Shown: piece by piece, positions 35,430-46,371 of the stretch
Layout: each line of letters opens with the position of its first letter
Position numbering within the stretch: position 1 is the first letter of the stretch
Source of the DNA: CAVZCC01 sp963773765
Lineage (GTDB): Bacteria; Actinomycetota; Acidimicrobiia; Acidimicrobiales; Microtrichaceae
Assembly (NCBI GenBank): GCA_963773765.1
Contig: CAVZCC010000008.1
Coordinates: 1 to 64,000, forward strand
Length of the DNA: 64,000 bases
Direction of reading: 5' to 3'
Made by a program: the position numbers and the translations under genes
The notes under the pieces: model-generated
Seen by the model: the letters and a program-made list of their open reading frames with translations, nothing else
What the model was told of the DNA's origin: nothing
The model's database searches: none

Positions 35430-36686
35430 TCAGCTCGCGCCCAGGATCATCCCGGCGCCCACGGTGGAGTTGGTGGACTCGTCGATCAGGATGAACGCGC
35501 CGGTCTCCCGGTTGCGGCGGTACTCGTCGAAGAACAGCGGTTGGGTGACCCGCATGGACACCCGGCCGATCTCGTTGAGGGCCAGGGACTGCGGCGTCCT
35601 CGTCACGGTGCAGGGTGTTGATGTCCAACCGGTACTGCAGGTCCTTGACCATGGCCCGCGCCGTCCGGGTGGTGTGCTTGATCGCCAGCTTCTGGCGCGG
35701 GGCCAGCGTGGAGGCCTCCGTCATCCAGCACACCATGGCCTCCAGGTCCTGGCCGGTGGTGGGCTGGTTGTGCTTGCGGCAGATCATGTCGCCCCGGGAG
35801 ATGTCGATGTCGTCCTCCAGGAGGACGGTGACCGACATGGGGGCGAACGCCTCGTCGAGCGGGCCGTCGAACGATGTCGATGCGGGCGATGCGGGACGAG
35901 AAGCCCGAGGGCAGGACGACGACCTCGTCGCCCGGCTTGAACACGCCACCGGCGACCCGGCCGGCGTAGCCCCGGTAGTCGTGGAACTCGTCGCTCTGCG
36001 GGCGCAGGACGTACTGCACGGGGAACCGGGCGTCGATCAGGTTGCGGTCGGACGCGATGTGCACCGTCTCCAGGTGGTGCAGCAGGGACGGACCCCTCGT
36101 ACCACTCCATCTTGTCGGACCGTGTCACGACGTTGTCGCCGTGGAGGGCCGAGATCGGGATGAAGGTCAGGTCGGGGACGTCGAGCTTCATGGCGAAGGC
36201 CCGGAACTCCTCCACGATCTCGTTGAAGCGCTCCTCGCTGTAGTCCACGAGGTCCATCTTGTTGACGGCCAGCACCAGGTGCGGGATGCGCAGCAGGGAG
36301 GCGATGAAGGCATGGCGTCGGGACTGCTCGAGCACACCCTTGCGGGCGTCGATCAGCACGATGGCCAGGTCCGCGGTGGAGGCGCCGGTCACCATGTTCC
36401 GGGTGTACTGGATGTGGCCCGGCGTGTCGGCGATGATGAACTTGCGCTTGGGCGTGGCGAAGTAGCGGTAGGCCACGTCGATGGTGATGCCCTGCTCCCG
36501 CTCGGCCCGCAGGCCGTCGGTCAGCAGCGCCAGGTTGGGCACGTCCAGGCCCATGCGCTCGCTGGCGTCGCTCACGGCCTCCATCTGGTCCTCGAAGATC
36601 GACTTGGCGTCGTAGAGGAGCCGGCCGATCAGGGTGGACTTGCCGTCGTCGACGGAACCGGCGGTTGCGAATCGGAGCAGTTCCAT
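35430..36686 (-). CDS. cysN: Sulfate adenylyltransferase large subunit, three frameshifts
   Basis: GTPase subunit that drives APS synthesis by CysD, about 417 residues after correction. G1 is AGSVDDGKSTLIGRLL, G3 DTPGH, G4 NKMD. The C-terminal barrels contain LPSGF and end in STVGAGMILGAS. Three single extra bases interrupt it (36092, about 35875, 35590); the conserved sequence continues one frame on after each, and the total length excess of exactly three agrees. The ATG overlaps the cysD stop (TGATG). Functional in the organism unless the indels are confirmed. Confidence 0.88.
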
Positions 36687-37591
36687 CAGAAGTATCCCTC
36701 GCGCTTGCGGTCTTCCATCGCGGCCTCGGTGGCACGGTCGTCGGCCCGGGTGGCACCACGCTCGGTGACCCGGGTGGCGGCGACCTCCTCGATCACCGCG
36801 GCCACGTCGGCCGCGTCGGACTCCACCGCTCCGGTGCAGGACGCGTCGCCCACGGTGCGGAACCGGACGGTCCGCTTCTCGGGGACCTCGCCCTCCATCA
36901 CGGTGACGAACGGGGTGACGGCCAGCCACATGCCGTCACGCTGGAACACCTCGCGCTCGTGGGCGAAGTAGATCGACGGCACCTCGATGCGCTCGTTCTC
37001 GATGTACTGCCAGATGTCCAGTTCGGTCCAGTTGCTGAGCGGGAAGATCCGGATGTGCTCTCCCCGGTGGTGGCGGCCGTTGTACAGGTCCCAGAGCTCC
37101 GGTCGCTGGTTCTTGGGGTCCCACTGGCCGAACTCGTCGCGGAAGGAGTACACCCGCTCCTTGGCCCGGGCCCGCTCCTCGTCCCGGCGTGCGCCACCGA
37201 AGGCGGCGTCGAAGCCGTGCTCCTCCAACGCGTCGAGCAGCGTCACGGTCTGGAGCTGGTTGCGGCTGGCGCGGGGGCCGGTCTGCTCCACCGCCCGTCC
37301 GGAGTCGATCGACTCCTGGACCGAGGCCACCACCAGCTTCACGCCCAGTTCCGCCACCCGACGGTCCCGGTACTCGTAGACCTCGTCGAAGTTGTGCCCG
37401 GTGTCGATGTGCATGACCGGGAACGGGACGCGGGCGGGCCAGAACGCCTTCTCCGCCAGCCGGAGCATGACGATGGAGTCCTTGCCGCCGCTGAAGAGCA
37501 GCACCGGTCGCTCGAACTCGGCCGCCACCTCACGGATGATGTGGATCGACTCCGATTCGAGCACCTGGATGTTCGAGAGCTCGTAGTTCAT
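36686..37591 (-). CDS. cysD: Sulfate adenylyltransferase subunit 2
   Basis: ATP-PPi-lyase of the PAPS-reductase/adenine-nucleotide-alpha-hydrolase fold; makes APS from ATP and sulfate. 301 residues. PP-loop LLFSGGKDSIVML, HIDTGHNF, then GGARRDEERARAKERVYSFRD (quoted in part: RRDEERARAKERV), SNWTELDIWQYI and the end EDRKREGYF shared by CysD proteins. A GAGAGGAAC site precedes the ATG. First gene of cysDNC; inverted repeats in the upstream gap are good candidates for sulfur control. Confidence 0.94.
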   Translation of the reverse strand: MNYELSNIQVLESESIHIIREVAAEFERPVLLFSGGKDSIVMLRLAEKAFWPARVPFPVMHIDTGHNFDEVYEYRDRRVAELGVKLVVASVQESIDSGRAVEQTGPRASRNQLQTVTLLDALEEHGFDAAFGGARRDEERARAKERVYSFRDEFGQWDPKNQRPELWDLYNGRHHRGEHIRIFPLSNWTELDIWQYIENERIEVPSIYFAHEREVFQRDGMWLAVTPFVTVMEGEVPEKRTVRFRTVGDASCTGAVESDAADVAAVIEEVAATRVTERGATRADDRATEAAMEDRKREGYF

Positions 37592-37626
37592 GGGTGTGCA
37601 GTTCCTCTCCGCGCCATCCGGCCACG

Positions 37627-37659
37627 CTATCGGCGGACCTGCCGATAGCGGACAGGTCC
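37627..37659. promoter_or_regulatory. Overlapping inverted repeats between cysD and cysQ
   Basis: CTATCGGC (37627-37634) and GCCGATAG (37641-37648) are perfect 8-bp arms around GGACCT; that same GGACCT pairs with AGGTCC at 37654-37659. The two structures share bases, as expected of a regulator site with two binding modes. It lies 36 bp before cysD on one side and 96 bp before cysQ on the other. Confidence 0.55.
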
Positions 37660-37742
37660 GTGCCCATGACCCGAACCGGTGAGGGTACAGACCCGAAAGC
37701 TGACCGATCCAGTCGAGAATCGGCACCCGGTCCGATGCGGAT

Positions 37743-37748
37743 TAGGGT
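37743..37748 (+). promoter_or_regulatory. Leaderless -10, TAGGGT
   Basis: Ends 6 nt before the cysQ GTG. Confidence 0.5.
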
Positions 37749-37754
37749 GCCGTC

Positions 37755-38540
37755 GTGGCCAACCCCGACGACCATGACCTCGCCGCCGACCTGGCAGCCG
37801 CCGCCGGCCACCTCCTGGTGGACCTGCGCACGGCGCTCGTCGCTGACGGCCTGGAGCCCACGGAGATCAAGGCGGAGGGTGACCTCCGCTCCCACGACTT
37901 CCTGATGGCCCGGCTCACCGCCGAGCGCCCGGAGGACGCCGTGCTCAGCGAAGAGGCCAAGGAGGACGAGCGGATGGACACCGCCCGGCTGGCCGCGCCG
38001 CGGGTGTGGATCATCGACCCGCTCGACGGGACCAGGGAGTACGGCGAGGGGCGGGAGGACTGGGCGGTCCACGTGGCGCTGGTGGAGGACGGGGTCCCCA
38101 CCGCCGGAGCGGTGGCCCTCCCCGCCCTGGGCCTGGTCCTGTCCACGGCCTCCCCGCCGGCGGTCCCCCCGGCACCCGAGCGCCTGCGGGTGATCGTCAG
38201 CCGCACCCGCCCCCCGGCCGAGGCCCTGGCCATCTCGGACGCGCTGGGCGCCGAACTGGTGGAGATGGGCTCCGCCGGAGCCAAGACCATGGCCATCCTC
38301 CGGGGCGAGGCGGACATCTACCCCCACTCCGGGGGCCAGTACGAGTGGGACTCGGCCGCACCGGTGGCGGTGGCACTGGCTGCCGGGCTGCACTGCTCCC
38401 GGCTCGACGGGTCCCCGCTGCGCTACAACCGGCCCGACCCGTACCTGCCCGACCTGCTGGTGTGCCGGCCCGAACACGCCGCTGCGGCCATGGCAGGCGC
38501 GGCGCGCCCGGACGATGACGGGCCGGGCGGGGTTGACTGA
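37755..38540 (+). CDS. cysQ: 3'(2'),5'-bisphosphate nucleotidase, CysQ-like
   Basis: Inositol-monophosphatase-fold enzyme of 261 residues with SEEAKED (metal ligand), IIDPLDGTREY (metal-binding DPLDGT) and the C-terminal WDSAAPVAVALAAG. Its likely role is to remove PAP (or PAPS) generated downstream of CysC, which fits its divergence from cysDNC. Simple inositol-phosphate phosphatase activity cannot be ruled out by sequence alone. Confidence 0.87.
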   Translation: MANPDDHDLAADLAAAAGHLLVDLRTALVADGLEPTEIKAEGDLRSHDFLMARLTAERPEDAVLSEEAKEDERMDTARLAAPRVWIIDPLDGTREYGEGREDWAVHVALVEDGVPTAGAVALPALGLVLSTASPPAVPPAPERLRVIVSRTRPPAEALAISDALGAELVEMGSAGAKTMAILRGEADIYPHSGGQYEWDSAAPVAVALAAGLHCSRLDGSPLRYNRPDPYLPDLLVCRPEHAAAAMAGAARPDDDGPGGVD

Positions 38541-38544
38541 GGAC

Positions 38545-40212
38545 ATGGGAGACACCCCGGCGACGACACCGGACACGGCCGCGCCGGACACAGTCCCACC
38601 GGGCACAGCATCCCCGGACACAGCAGCTCCGGACACGGCTTCTCCGGACACAGTGCGCTACACGTTCACCGACCACGGCCCCTGGGTCGTGGATCCGGAC
38701 CGCCTGTCCTGGGCCCGGGGGCTGCCCGTGCTACGGGCCACCACGCGTCGCCAGGTGCCCGCGCTGACCGGCCGCCGCCGCCTGCCCCCACCCGGACGGC
38801 TGGCCGTCGTGTCGGCCCGGCTCGGCACCGCACTGGGCGGCTGGGCCCTGACCGATCGCCGGAAGGGCGGCAGCGAGTCCCGGGCGGGGTTGTCACGGCG
38901 CCTCCGGATCGCCGCCGAGCACCTGGGCCCCACCTACATCAAGCTGGGCCAGATCATCTCCAGCGGCGAGGGCCTCTTCCCTCCGGAGCTGGTCAGCGAG
39001 TTCCGGCTGTGCCGGGACCAGGTCCGGGCCGAGTCCTTCGACGTGGTGCGCCGCGTCATCGAGGAGGACCTCGGCCGCCCGCTGGCGGAGGTGTTCTCCC
39101 ACGTCGAGGAGGCCCCGCTGGCTGCGGCGTCCATCGCCCAGGTCCACGTGGCCCGGCTCGTCACCGGCGAGGACGTGGTGATCAAGGTCCAGCGGCCGAC
39201 CATCCGCCAGCAGGTCCAGTCGGACCTGAAGGTCATGAGCTGGCTGGCGCCGTTCCTGGTGGGACGCATCCCGATCGCGGCGCTGGCCAACCCGCCCGCC
39301 CTGGTGGAGCTGTTCGCCGAGACGATCACCGAGGAGCTGGACTTCCGCCTGGAGGCGGAGAACATGCTGGACGTGGCCCACGTCTTCGCCCTGCTGGGCC
39401 AGCGTGGCTTCGTCATCGCCCGTCCCCACCCGGAACTGGTGACCCGGCGCGTCCTGGTCATGGAGCGCCTCTACGGGTTCGCGTTCGAGGACCTGGAGTC
39501 CATGAAGCACGCAGGGGTGGACACCCACGAGGTGATCCGCATCGGCATGAAGGGGTTCACCGAGGGTTGCATCGTGCACGGGATCTTCCACGGCGACCTG
39601 CACGCCGGGAACCTGTTCGTCACCGAGGACTCACGCATCGCCCTGATGGACTTCGGCATCACCGCCCGGATGACCCCGCTGCAGCGCAGCGCCTTCCTGC
39701 GCCTGATGCTGTTCGGCGCCATGGGCAACATCCCGGGCCAGATCGAGGCGTTCCGGGACCTGGGCGCGCTGCCCGCGGACACCGACATCGACGAGGTCGT
39801 GCGGGAGCTGGGCCTGGACCGGGCTCCCGTGGACCCCACGACCATGGACCAGGAGGAGCTGCTGGGCGAGATCCAGCGGATCATCAAGGCGCTCATGGGC
39901 ATGGGGGCACGACTGCCCAAGATCCTCATGCTCTACGTCAAGAACCTGGTGTTCCTGGACGGCGCCATCGCCATGCTGGCCCCGGACCTGGACCTGTTGG
40001 GCGAGGTCGCCTCGCTGTCCACCCACCTGGCCATGACCCACGGCGAGCAGTTCGCCTCCGAGCTGGGCGTCTCCGCGGAGGGGTTCGCGGTGGACGAGGC
40101 GGCCATCAAGGCCAGCTTCGGCATCGTCGACGACTCGGTGGACACGGTCACCTACCGGGAGCTGCAGAAGCGCCGCGACACCATCCGGCGCCGGCTGGAA
40201 CACCGCCGCTGA
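38545..40212 (+). CDS. AarF/UbiB-family atypical kinase
   Basis: ABC1/ADCK/UbiB protein, 555 residues from the ATG at 38545. It carries the family KxGQ motif (YIKLGQIISS), the Ala-rich loop AAASIAQVH in place of a glycine loop, VIKVQRP (catalytic Lys), HGDLHAGN (catalytic loop) and MDFGITARM. Relatives are membrane-associated ATPases or kinases tied to isoprenoid quinone and lipid metabolism. The first 35 residues are repeats of PDTxx, probably disordered. It starts 4 bp after cysQ; an ATG 30 bp earlier, within cysQ, is also possible. Loss of a C-terminal membrane pair typical of UbiB is noted. Confidence 0.85.
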   Translation: MGDTPATTPDTAAPDTVPPGTASPDTAAPDTASPDTVRYTFTDHGPWVVDPDRLSWARGLPVLRATTRRQVPALTGRRRLPPPGRLAVVSARLGTALGGWALTDRRKGGSESRAGLSRRLRIAAEHLGPTYIKLGQIISSGEGLFPPELVSEFRLCRDQVRAESFDVVRRVIEEDLGRPLAEVFSHVEEAPLAAASIAQVHVARLVTGEDVVIKVQRPTIRQQVQSDLKVMSWLAPFLVGRIPIAALANPPALVELFAETITEELDFRLEAENMLDVAHVFALLGQRGFVIARPHPELVTRRVLVMERLYGFAFEDLESMKHAGVDTHEVIRIGMKGFTEGCIVHGIFHGDLHAGNLFVTEDSRIALMDFGITARMTPLQRSAFLRLMLFGAMGNIPGQIEAFRDLGALPADTDIDEVVRELGLDRAPVDPTTMDQEELLGEIQRIIKALMGMGARLPKILMLYVKNLVFLDGAIAMLAPDLDLLGEVASLSTHLAMTHGEQFASELGVSAEGFAVDEAAIKASFGIVDDSVDTVTYRELQKRRDTIRRRLEHRR

Positions 40213-40339
40213 GCACCCCGGGCGGGCACCCGCCTCCTGAGCGTTCGGCCAGCCCCGCCGGGAGTCACACCGCCCGGTTCCCGCTCCGGGCCGGCCATCG
40301 GCCACACTGGTGGTTCCCCCCGAGTAAGTGGATCGAGCG

Positions 40340-42236
<1,897 letters not shown>

Positions 42237-42278
42237 AACCGGACGACGGGGAGCGCCTCGACCGGCCACCATGGGCCC

Positions 42279-42821
42279 GTGGCCGAGCCGACCCTGTCCG
42301 CCGCCGACGCGGTGGAGATCATCGGACTGCTGGAGTCGGCCGGGGTCACCGTGTGGGTGGACGGGGGCTGGGGGGTCGACGCCCTGCTGGGTGAGCAGAC
42401 CCGCTCCCACGCCGACCTGGACATCGACGTTCCCGCCACCGACCTGCCGGCGCTGCACCGGGCGTTGGCCGCGCACGGGTTCGAGCACACACCGGCGCCG
42501 GACGACCGGGCCTGGAACTTCGTGATGACCGACCGGCGGGGTCGGGCGTTGGACGTCCACGTGCTGACGATGGACGGCGCCGGGAACGGCTGGTACGGGC
42601 CGCCCGGTGACCAGCGACTGGGCTGGCCGGCGGAGGACCTCACGGCCCGCGGCACCATCGCCGGCCGACCCGTCCGGTGCCCGACCGCCCGCTGGCAGGT
42701 GGACTCCCACGACGGGTACGTCCTGGACTCGGACGACCGGGCCGACCTCCGGGCGCTGTGCCGCCGCTTCGGACTGAGCGTGCCGGACCGCGCCCGGGAA
42801 CCGATCGACCCCAATAGATGA
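42279..42821 (+). CDS. Nucleotidyltransferase, aminoglycoside/lincosamide type
   Basis: 180 residues with the nucleotidyltransferase core WVDGGWGVDALLG followed by the two-Asp motif HADLDIDV and a third Asp in ALDVHVL. This is the architecture of LnuA- and ANT(2'')-like adenylyltransferases. Many chromosomal members have no demonstrated resistance role, and nothing nearby suggests a mobile resistance gene. The GTG at 42279 lies in a different frame from the nearer ATG at 42271. Confidence 0.75.
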   Translation: MAEPTLSAADAVEIIGLLESAGVTVWVDGGWGVDALLGEQTRSHADLDIDVPATDLPALHRALAAHGFEHTPAPDDRAWNFVMTDRRGRALDVHVLTMDGAGNGWYGPPGDQRLGWPAEDLTARGTIAGRPVRCPTARWQVDSHDGYVLDSDDRADLRALCRRFGLSVPDRAREPIDPNR

Positions 42822-42845
42822 CTTGTTTGGTCAGGTATTCGGCCC

Positions 42846-42851
42846 TACGCT
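42846..42851 (+). promoter_or_regulatory. Leaderless -10, TACGCT
   Basis: Ends 6 nt before the GTG of the DUF4395 gene. Confidence 0.5.
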
Positions 42852-42857
42852 GGCCCG

Positions 42858-43508
42858 GTGACCGCGACCGCCACCCCCACCACCGGACGGACCGGGTTCT
42901 TCTCGTTCCCCAACCCGGTCAACGACGTCGCCGCACGGACGGTCGCCAGCGGTGTCGTCGCCATGGCCCTCCTGGTCGCCGTGCTCGGGTGGGGCTGGGT
43001 CCTGGTCCCCCTCACCTACGGCTTCGTGGCCCGGGTGCTGGCCGGCCCCCGGATCAGTCCGCTCGGCCTGTTCGCCACACGGGTGGCCGCTCCCCGGCTC
43101 CCGCAGTACGAGAAGCTCGTTCCCGGCCCGCCCAAGCGCTTCGCCCAGGCCATCGGCGTGGCCTTCTCCATCACAGGGTCCGCCCTGTGGTTGGGTGGAT
43201 CGGTCGGCGTGGCCCGCGGGGTCGTCGCCATGCTGGCCGGCGCGGCGTTCCTGGAGGCGGCGTTCGGGTTCTGCCTCGGCTGCAAGGCCTTCGCCGTGCT
43301 GATGAGGGTCGGCGTGATCCCCGACGACGTCTGCGCCGAGTGCAACGACCTGTCGCTGCGGATCCCGGGCCTGGCCGACCCAGCCCACCGCCGACTGAGG
43401 CACACCCACCGACCCGGTAGGGTCCACCCGTGCGTCTGGTCATCGCCCGCTGCTCCGTCGACTACGAGGGCCGGCTCACGGCGCACCTCCCCGAAGCCCT
43501 CCGGCTGA
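42858..43508 (+). CDS. DUF4395 membrane protein
   Basis: Membrane protein with hydrophobic helices at about residues 30-60 and 100-150 and the family hallmark FGFCLGCKAF. The frame runs to 43508 and so overlaps nucS by 79 bases; the last 35 residues (RHTHRPGRVHPCVWSS onward) look like non-coding translation. A TGA at about 43395 in another frame would end the protein naturally near residue 180 if one base is miscounted. The family often pairs with thioredoxin or sulfurtransferase genes, none of which is adjacent here. Confidence 0.7.
   Translation: MTATATPTTGRTGFFSFPNPVNDVAARTVASGVVAMALLVAVLGWGWVLVPLTYGFVARVLAGPRISPLGLFATRVAAPRLPQYEKLVPGPPKRFAQAIGVAFSITGSALWLGGSVGVARGVVAMLAGAAFLEAAFGFCLGCKAFAVLMRVGVIPDDVCAECNDLSLRIPGLADPAHRRLRHTHRPGRVHPCVWSSPAAPSTTRAGSRRTSPKPSG
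43418..43423 (+). promoter_or_regulatory. Leaderless -10, TAGGGT
   Basis: Ends 6 nt before the nucS GTG. Confidence 0.55.
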
Positions 43509-44089
43509 TCATGGTGAAGGCCGACGGGTGCGTGGCCATCCACGCCGATGGCGGCGCGTACAAGCCCCTCAACTGGATGAACGCCCCCAACCACGTGGTG
43601 GAGCACGAGGACCACTGGACGGTCACCAACCCCAAGGGAGAACGGCTGACGATCCACCTGGCCGAGGTGGTGTCGGACTCCGCCCACGAGTTGGGCGTGG
43701 ACCCGGGCCTGCAGAAGGACGGTGTGGAGGCCCACCTGCAGGAGCTCCTCGCCGCGGACCCCACCGTGATCGCCGACGGACTCACGCTGGTCCGTCGGGA
43801 GTTCCCCACCGACATCGGCCCGGTCGACCTGCTGTGCCGGGACGCCAGCGGTGCCGCGGTGGCGGTGGAGGTGAAGCGGCGGGGTGAGATCGACGGCGTG
43901 GAGCAACTGGTCCGCTACCTGGAGCGCATGGACCGTGACCCCTCGCTGCGGGGCGTGCGTGGTGTGTTCGTGGCCCAGGTGGTCAAGCCCCAGGCCAAGG
44001 TGCTGGCCGAGTCCAGGGGCATCGACTGGGTCGAGGTCGACTACGAGACGCTGCGCGGCTCACGCGAGGCCGACCTCACGCTGTTCTGA
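43430..44089 (+). CDS. nucS: Mismatch-specific endonuclease NucS (EndoMS)
   Basis: Central nuclease of the MutS-independent mismatch repair of actinobacteria and some archaea; cuts both strands at mismatches. 219 residues. The N-terminal dimerisation part begins MRLVIARCSVDYEGRL; the nuclease domain has PVDLLCRD (metal Asp), AVEVKRRGEIDG (Glu and Lys of the PD-(D/E)xK core) and QLVRYLERM. The end LRGSREADLTLF suits the sliding-clamp-interacting tail. All catalytic positions are present. Confidence 0.93.
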   Translation: MRLVIARCSVDYEGRLTAHLPEALRLIMVKADGCVAIHADGGAYKPLNWMNAPNHVVEHEDHWTVTNPKGERLTIHLAEVVSDSAHELGVDPGLQKDGVEAHLQELLAADPTVIADGLTLVRREFPTDIGPVDLLCRDASGAAVAVEVKRRGEIDGVEQLVRYLERMDRDPSLRGVRGVFVAQVVKPQAKVLAESRGIDWVEVDYETLRGSREADLTLF

Positions 44090-44113
44090 GGCCGGGGTGA
44101 CCGGTGCTCCGCC

Positions 44114-44347
44114 TCAGCGGGAGGGGAAGGGCTGGACGGCCGGGCTGATGCCGGCGGCGCCCCAGGCGTCGCAGAACGCCTCGAGCGGATCGGTCGGCGC
44201 CGGGCCGTCGACCTCGATGGATCCGATCGGGCCGAACTCGGCGTCGACGTCCTCGCTGGCCGGCGACGCGATCCGGCTGGTGGCACAGACCTCGGCGAAC
44301 GAGATGGGCGGCACGTAGCCGGGTTGGGTGGATGGGCGGGTGCGCAT
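44114..44347 (-). CDS. Small hypothetical protein, 77 residues
   Basis: Reads MRTRPSTQPGYVPPISFAEV and continues with an acidic middle, two cysteines (about residues 22 and 62) and a Phe/Pro end. It sits alone between nucS and the DUF3445 gene with an AAAGGGC site 9 nt upstream and almost 200 bp of free upstream DNA, so it has its own promoter. No family recognised. The ribosome site and codon bias support it; length and lack of homology knowledge keep confidence modest. Confidence 0.5.
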   Translation of the reverse strand: MRTRPSTQPGYVPPISFAEVCATSRIASPASEDVDAEFGPIGSIEVDGPAPTDPLEAFCDAWGAAGISPAVQPFPSR

Positions 44348-44541
44348 GAGGAGAGCCCTTTCGGTCGTTGCCACGCCGTTCCCGACGCATCGCCCGTGGC
44401 GGTCCCCCGCGTCACCAGCCAGCCAACCGGTGCGCTCTGACCACGGTAGCGACCTGCACCCTCCCGGTGTCGGCACTCGGCCCGATTTCCCCACGCGGAC
44501 GTTCGCGGGTGCTGGCGGACCCCGGAGGGCCGCGAGGACCC

Positions 44542-45387
44542 CTATTCGTGGGCGTGGGTGTCGATCCAGGCCAGGACGGCCTCGCCGAAGGCGCCCAGTC
44601 CCTTGTACTCCCAGGTCGGCTGCGGCATCGCCCGCAGCGAGCGGGCCAGCCGCTCCAACGCCTCCCGGTCCCCGGACAGCGCGCCCAGCGGGTGCTGGTG
44701 GACCCGGATGCCGAACACCACCGCCCGGGACGCCGCCAACTTCACCAGGGTCTGGCGCTCCACCCGCAGCCACACGGCGCCACCCACGTCGTCGGCGGTG
44801 ATGTCCGCCCGCCGCTCCCTCCGGCTGTGGGCCACGGGCTGGAACAGGGTGGGGTCATCGGTGAGGTTCCAGTTCAGGCGCCACACGCCGTGTTCCGGGC
44901 CCGGGCGCAGCCGGTCGAAGAAGGCGTCGACCGGATCGGCCAGCTGCTCGTCGTAGAGGGCGACCGGGGCATGGATCTCCCGCACCGTCCGGCCGATCTT
45001 GTCCCCCAGCACCCACCGGGTGGGGAAGCACACGCACGCCGCCACCAGGCGCCACCGCCCGTCGGCGTCGGGCAGGTGCACGCACCAGTCCTCCTGGGTC
45101 AGCTGCCCGGCCTGCTCCACCGGGTGCACGACGTCCCCGGTCACCGGCGCGGCCCCGAGCTCCACCCCGACCGCGCCCAGCAACTCCTCACACGCGGTCC
45201 GGGCCGTTCCGTCGGGATCCGGCGCCAGTGCCACCACCTGGTCATGGTGCTGGGCCAGGAGCTCCGCCTTCAGCGCCAGGTCGCCCTCCCGGTGGCCGTC
45301 CGCCTCCAGCCACGTGCCGGCCGCCAGGGGCCGCAGCCCCATCCGCAACCGGAAGTCCCGCCCGTCGAAGGGCAGGTAGGCGGGCAT
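44542..45387 (-). CDS. DUF3445 heme-dependent N-demethylase-like protein
   Basis: 281 residues matching the DUF3445 family: LPFDGRDFRLRMGLRPL, WLEAD, QEDWCVHLP, VCFPTRWVLGDKIG, and the RVERQTLVKL segment. Some members are heme-dependent oxidative N-demethylases. The gene starts 5 bp after the MaoC-like gene and is the last of that unit. The substrate is unknown. Confidence 0.8.
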   Translation of the reverse strand: MPAYLPFDGRDFRLRMGLRPLAAGTWLEADGHREGDLALKAELLAQHHDQVVALAPDPDGTARTACEELLGAVGVELGAAPVTGDVVHPVEQAGQLTQEDWCVHLPDADGRWRLVAACVCFPTRWVLGDKIGRTVREIHAPVALYDEQLADPVDAFFDRLRPGPEHGVWRLNWNLTDDPTLFQPVAHSRRERRADITADDVGGAVWLRVERQTLVKLAASRAVVFGIRVHQHPLGALSGDREALERLARSLRAMPQPTWEYKGLGAFGEAVLAWIDTHAHE

Positions 45388-45392
45388 GACCG

Positions 45393-46254
45393 TCAGGCGT
45401 CGAAGGTGACGAGCCCGGCGTCCAGGACCACGCGGTCGCCGGAGGCCGAGGTGCGGTAGACCGCCTCGCCGTCCCCGGTGCGCCAGATCTCCACGGTCAG
45501 TGCCTCCCCCGGCATGACCGGGGAGGAGAACCGCCCGGCCATGGACCGGAACCGGGCCGGGTCCGAGTCGCACAGCTCCCGCAACAACGCCCGTCCCGTG
45601 AAGCCGTAGGTGCAGAGGCCGTGCAGGATCGGACGGTCGAAGCCGGCCATGGCCGCGAACGACGGGTCCGAGTGCAGTGGGTTGCGGTCACCGGACAGCC
45701 GGTAGACCAAGGCCTGCTCCGGGTCGCGTGGTGAGCTCCACCCGGTGGTCGGGCTCCCGTTCCGGCGGCACGTTCTGCGGGCCGGACGGGCCCCGCTCGC
45801 CACCCCAGCCACCCTCGCCCCGGATGAAGGCCGACATGACCACGTCGAACAGCGGCTCACCGGTGTCCACCAGCGTGGAGCGGCTGGTGACCTCCACCAC
45901 CGCCCCCTTGCCCTTGTCCCAGATGGCGGTGATCTCGGCCACGGTGGACACCGTGCCGGCCACGGGGACCTCGCCGTGCAGCACGATCCGCTCCTCGCCG
46001 TGCACCAGCATCGCCGGGTTGAACGAGCCGATGGAGGCGAACGCCCCGCCGATGTTCGGCAGCGTCACCACCATGGTCGGCAGGATCCGCTGGGTGACGT
46101 CGACGGAGTTCTCCGACACGAAGGGGAGGTCGGCCCGGTCCAGCGGGTCCTGGCCGGCCCCGACGCCCACGGCGTAGAGCAGCCCGTCCTTGGACGACCA
46201 CGAGGTCTCGGCGGGATCGCCCGTGGTTCCGACGGCATCGGGGTTGATCGGCAT
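45393..46254 (-). CDS. MaoC-type (R)-enoyl-CoA hydratase 2, one frameshift
   Basis: Two hotdog domains in about 286 residues after correction. The C-terminal half carries the hydratase-2 motif YRLSGDRNPLHSDP with GFDRPILHGLCTYG (catalytic Asp and His). It hydrates trans-2-enoyl-CoA to the (R)-3-hydroxy form. An extra base near 45726 separates the halves. An AAGGAG site precedes the ATG. Together with the SDR gene just upstream it reproduces the hydratase and dehydrogenase halves of the eukaryotic multifunctional enzyme type 2 used for branched and sterol side chains. Confidence 0.82.
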
Positions 46255-46371
46255 GGCCAGTCTCCTTGGCGTTCGTCCCGGTGACGACCGGGCGAGGGGC
46301 GGCCGCGATCCTAGGAGGCGGGCCCCGGCCGCACGGAACCGACGTCCGCGTGGCCCGTCCTCGGGCGGCGC

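Noticed and set aside
42279..42821. Acquired antibiotic-resistance gene
   Set aside because: The nucleotidyltransferase has the right core, but composition and surroundings are chromosomal and no mobile element is present.
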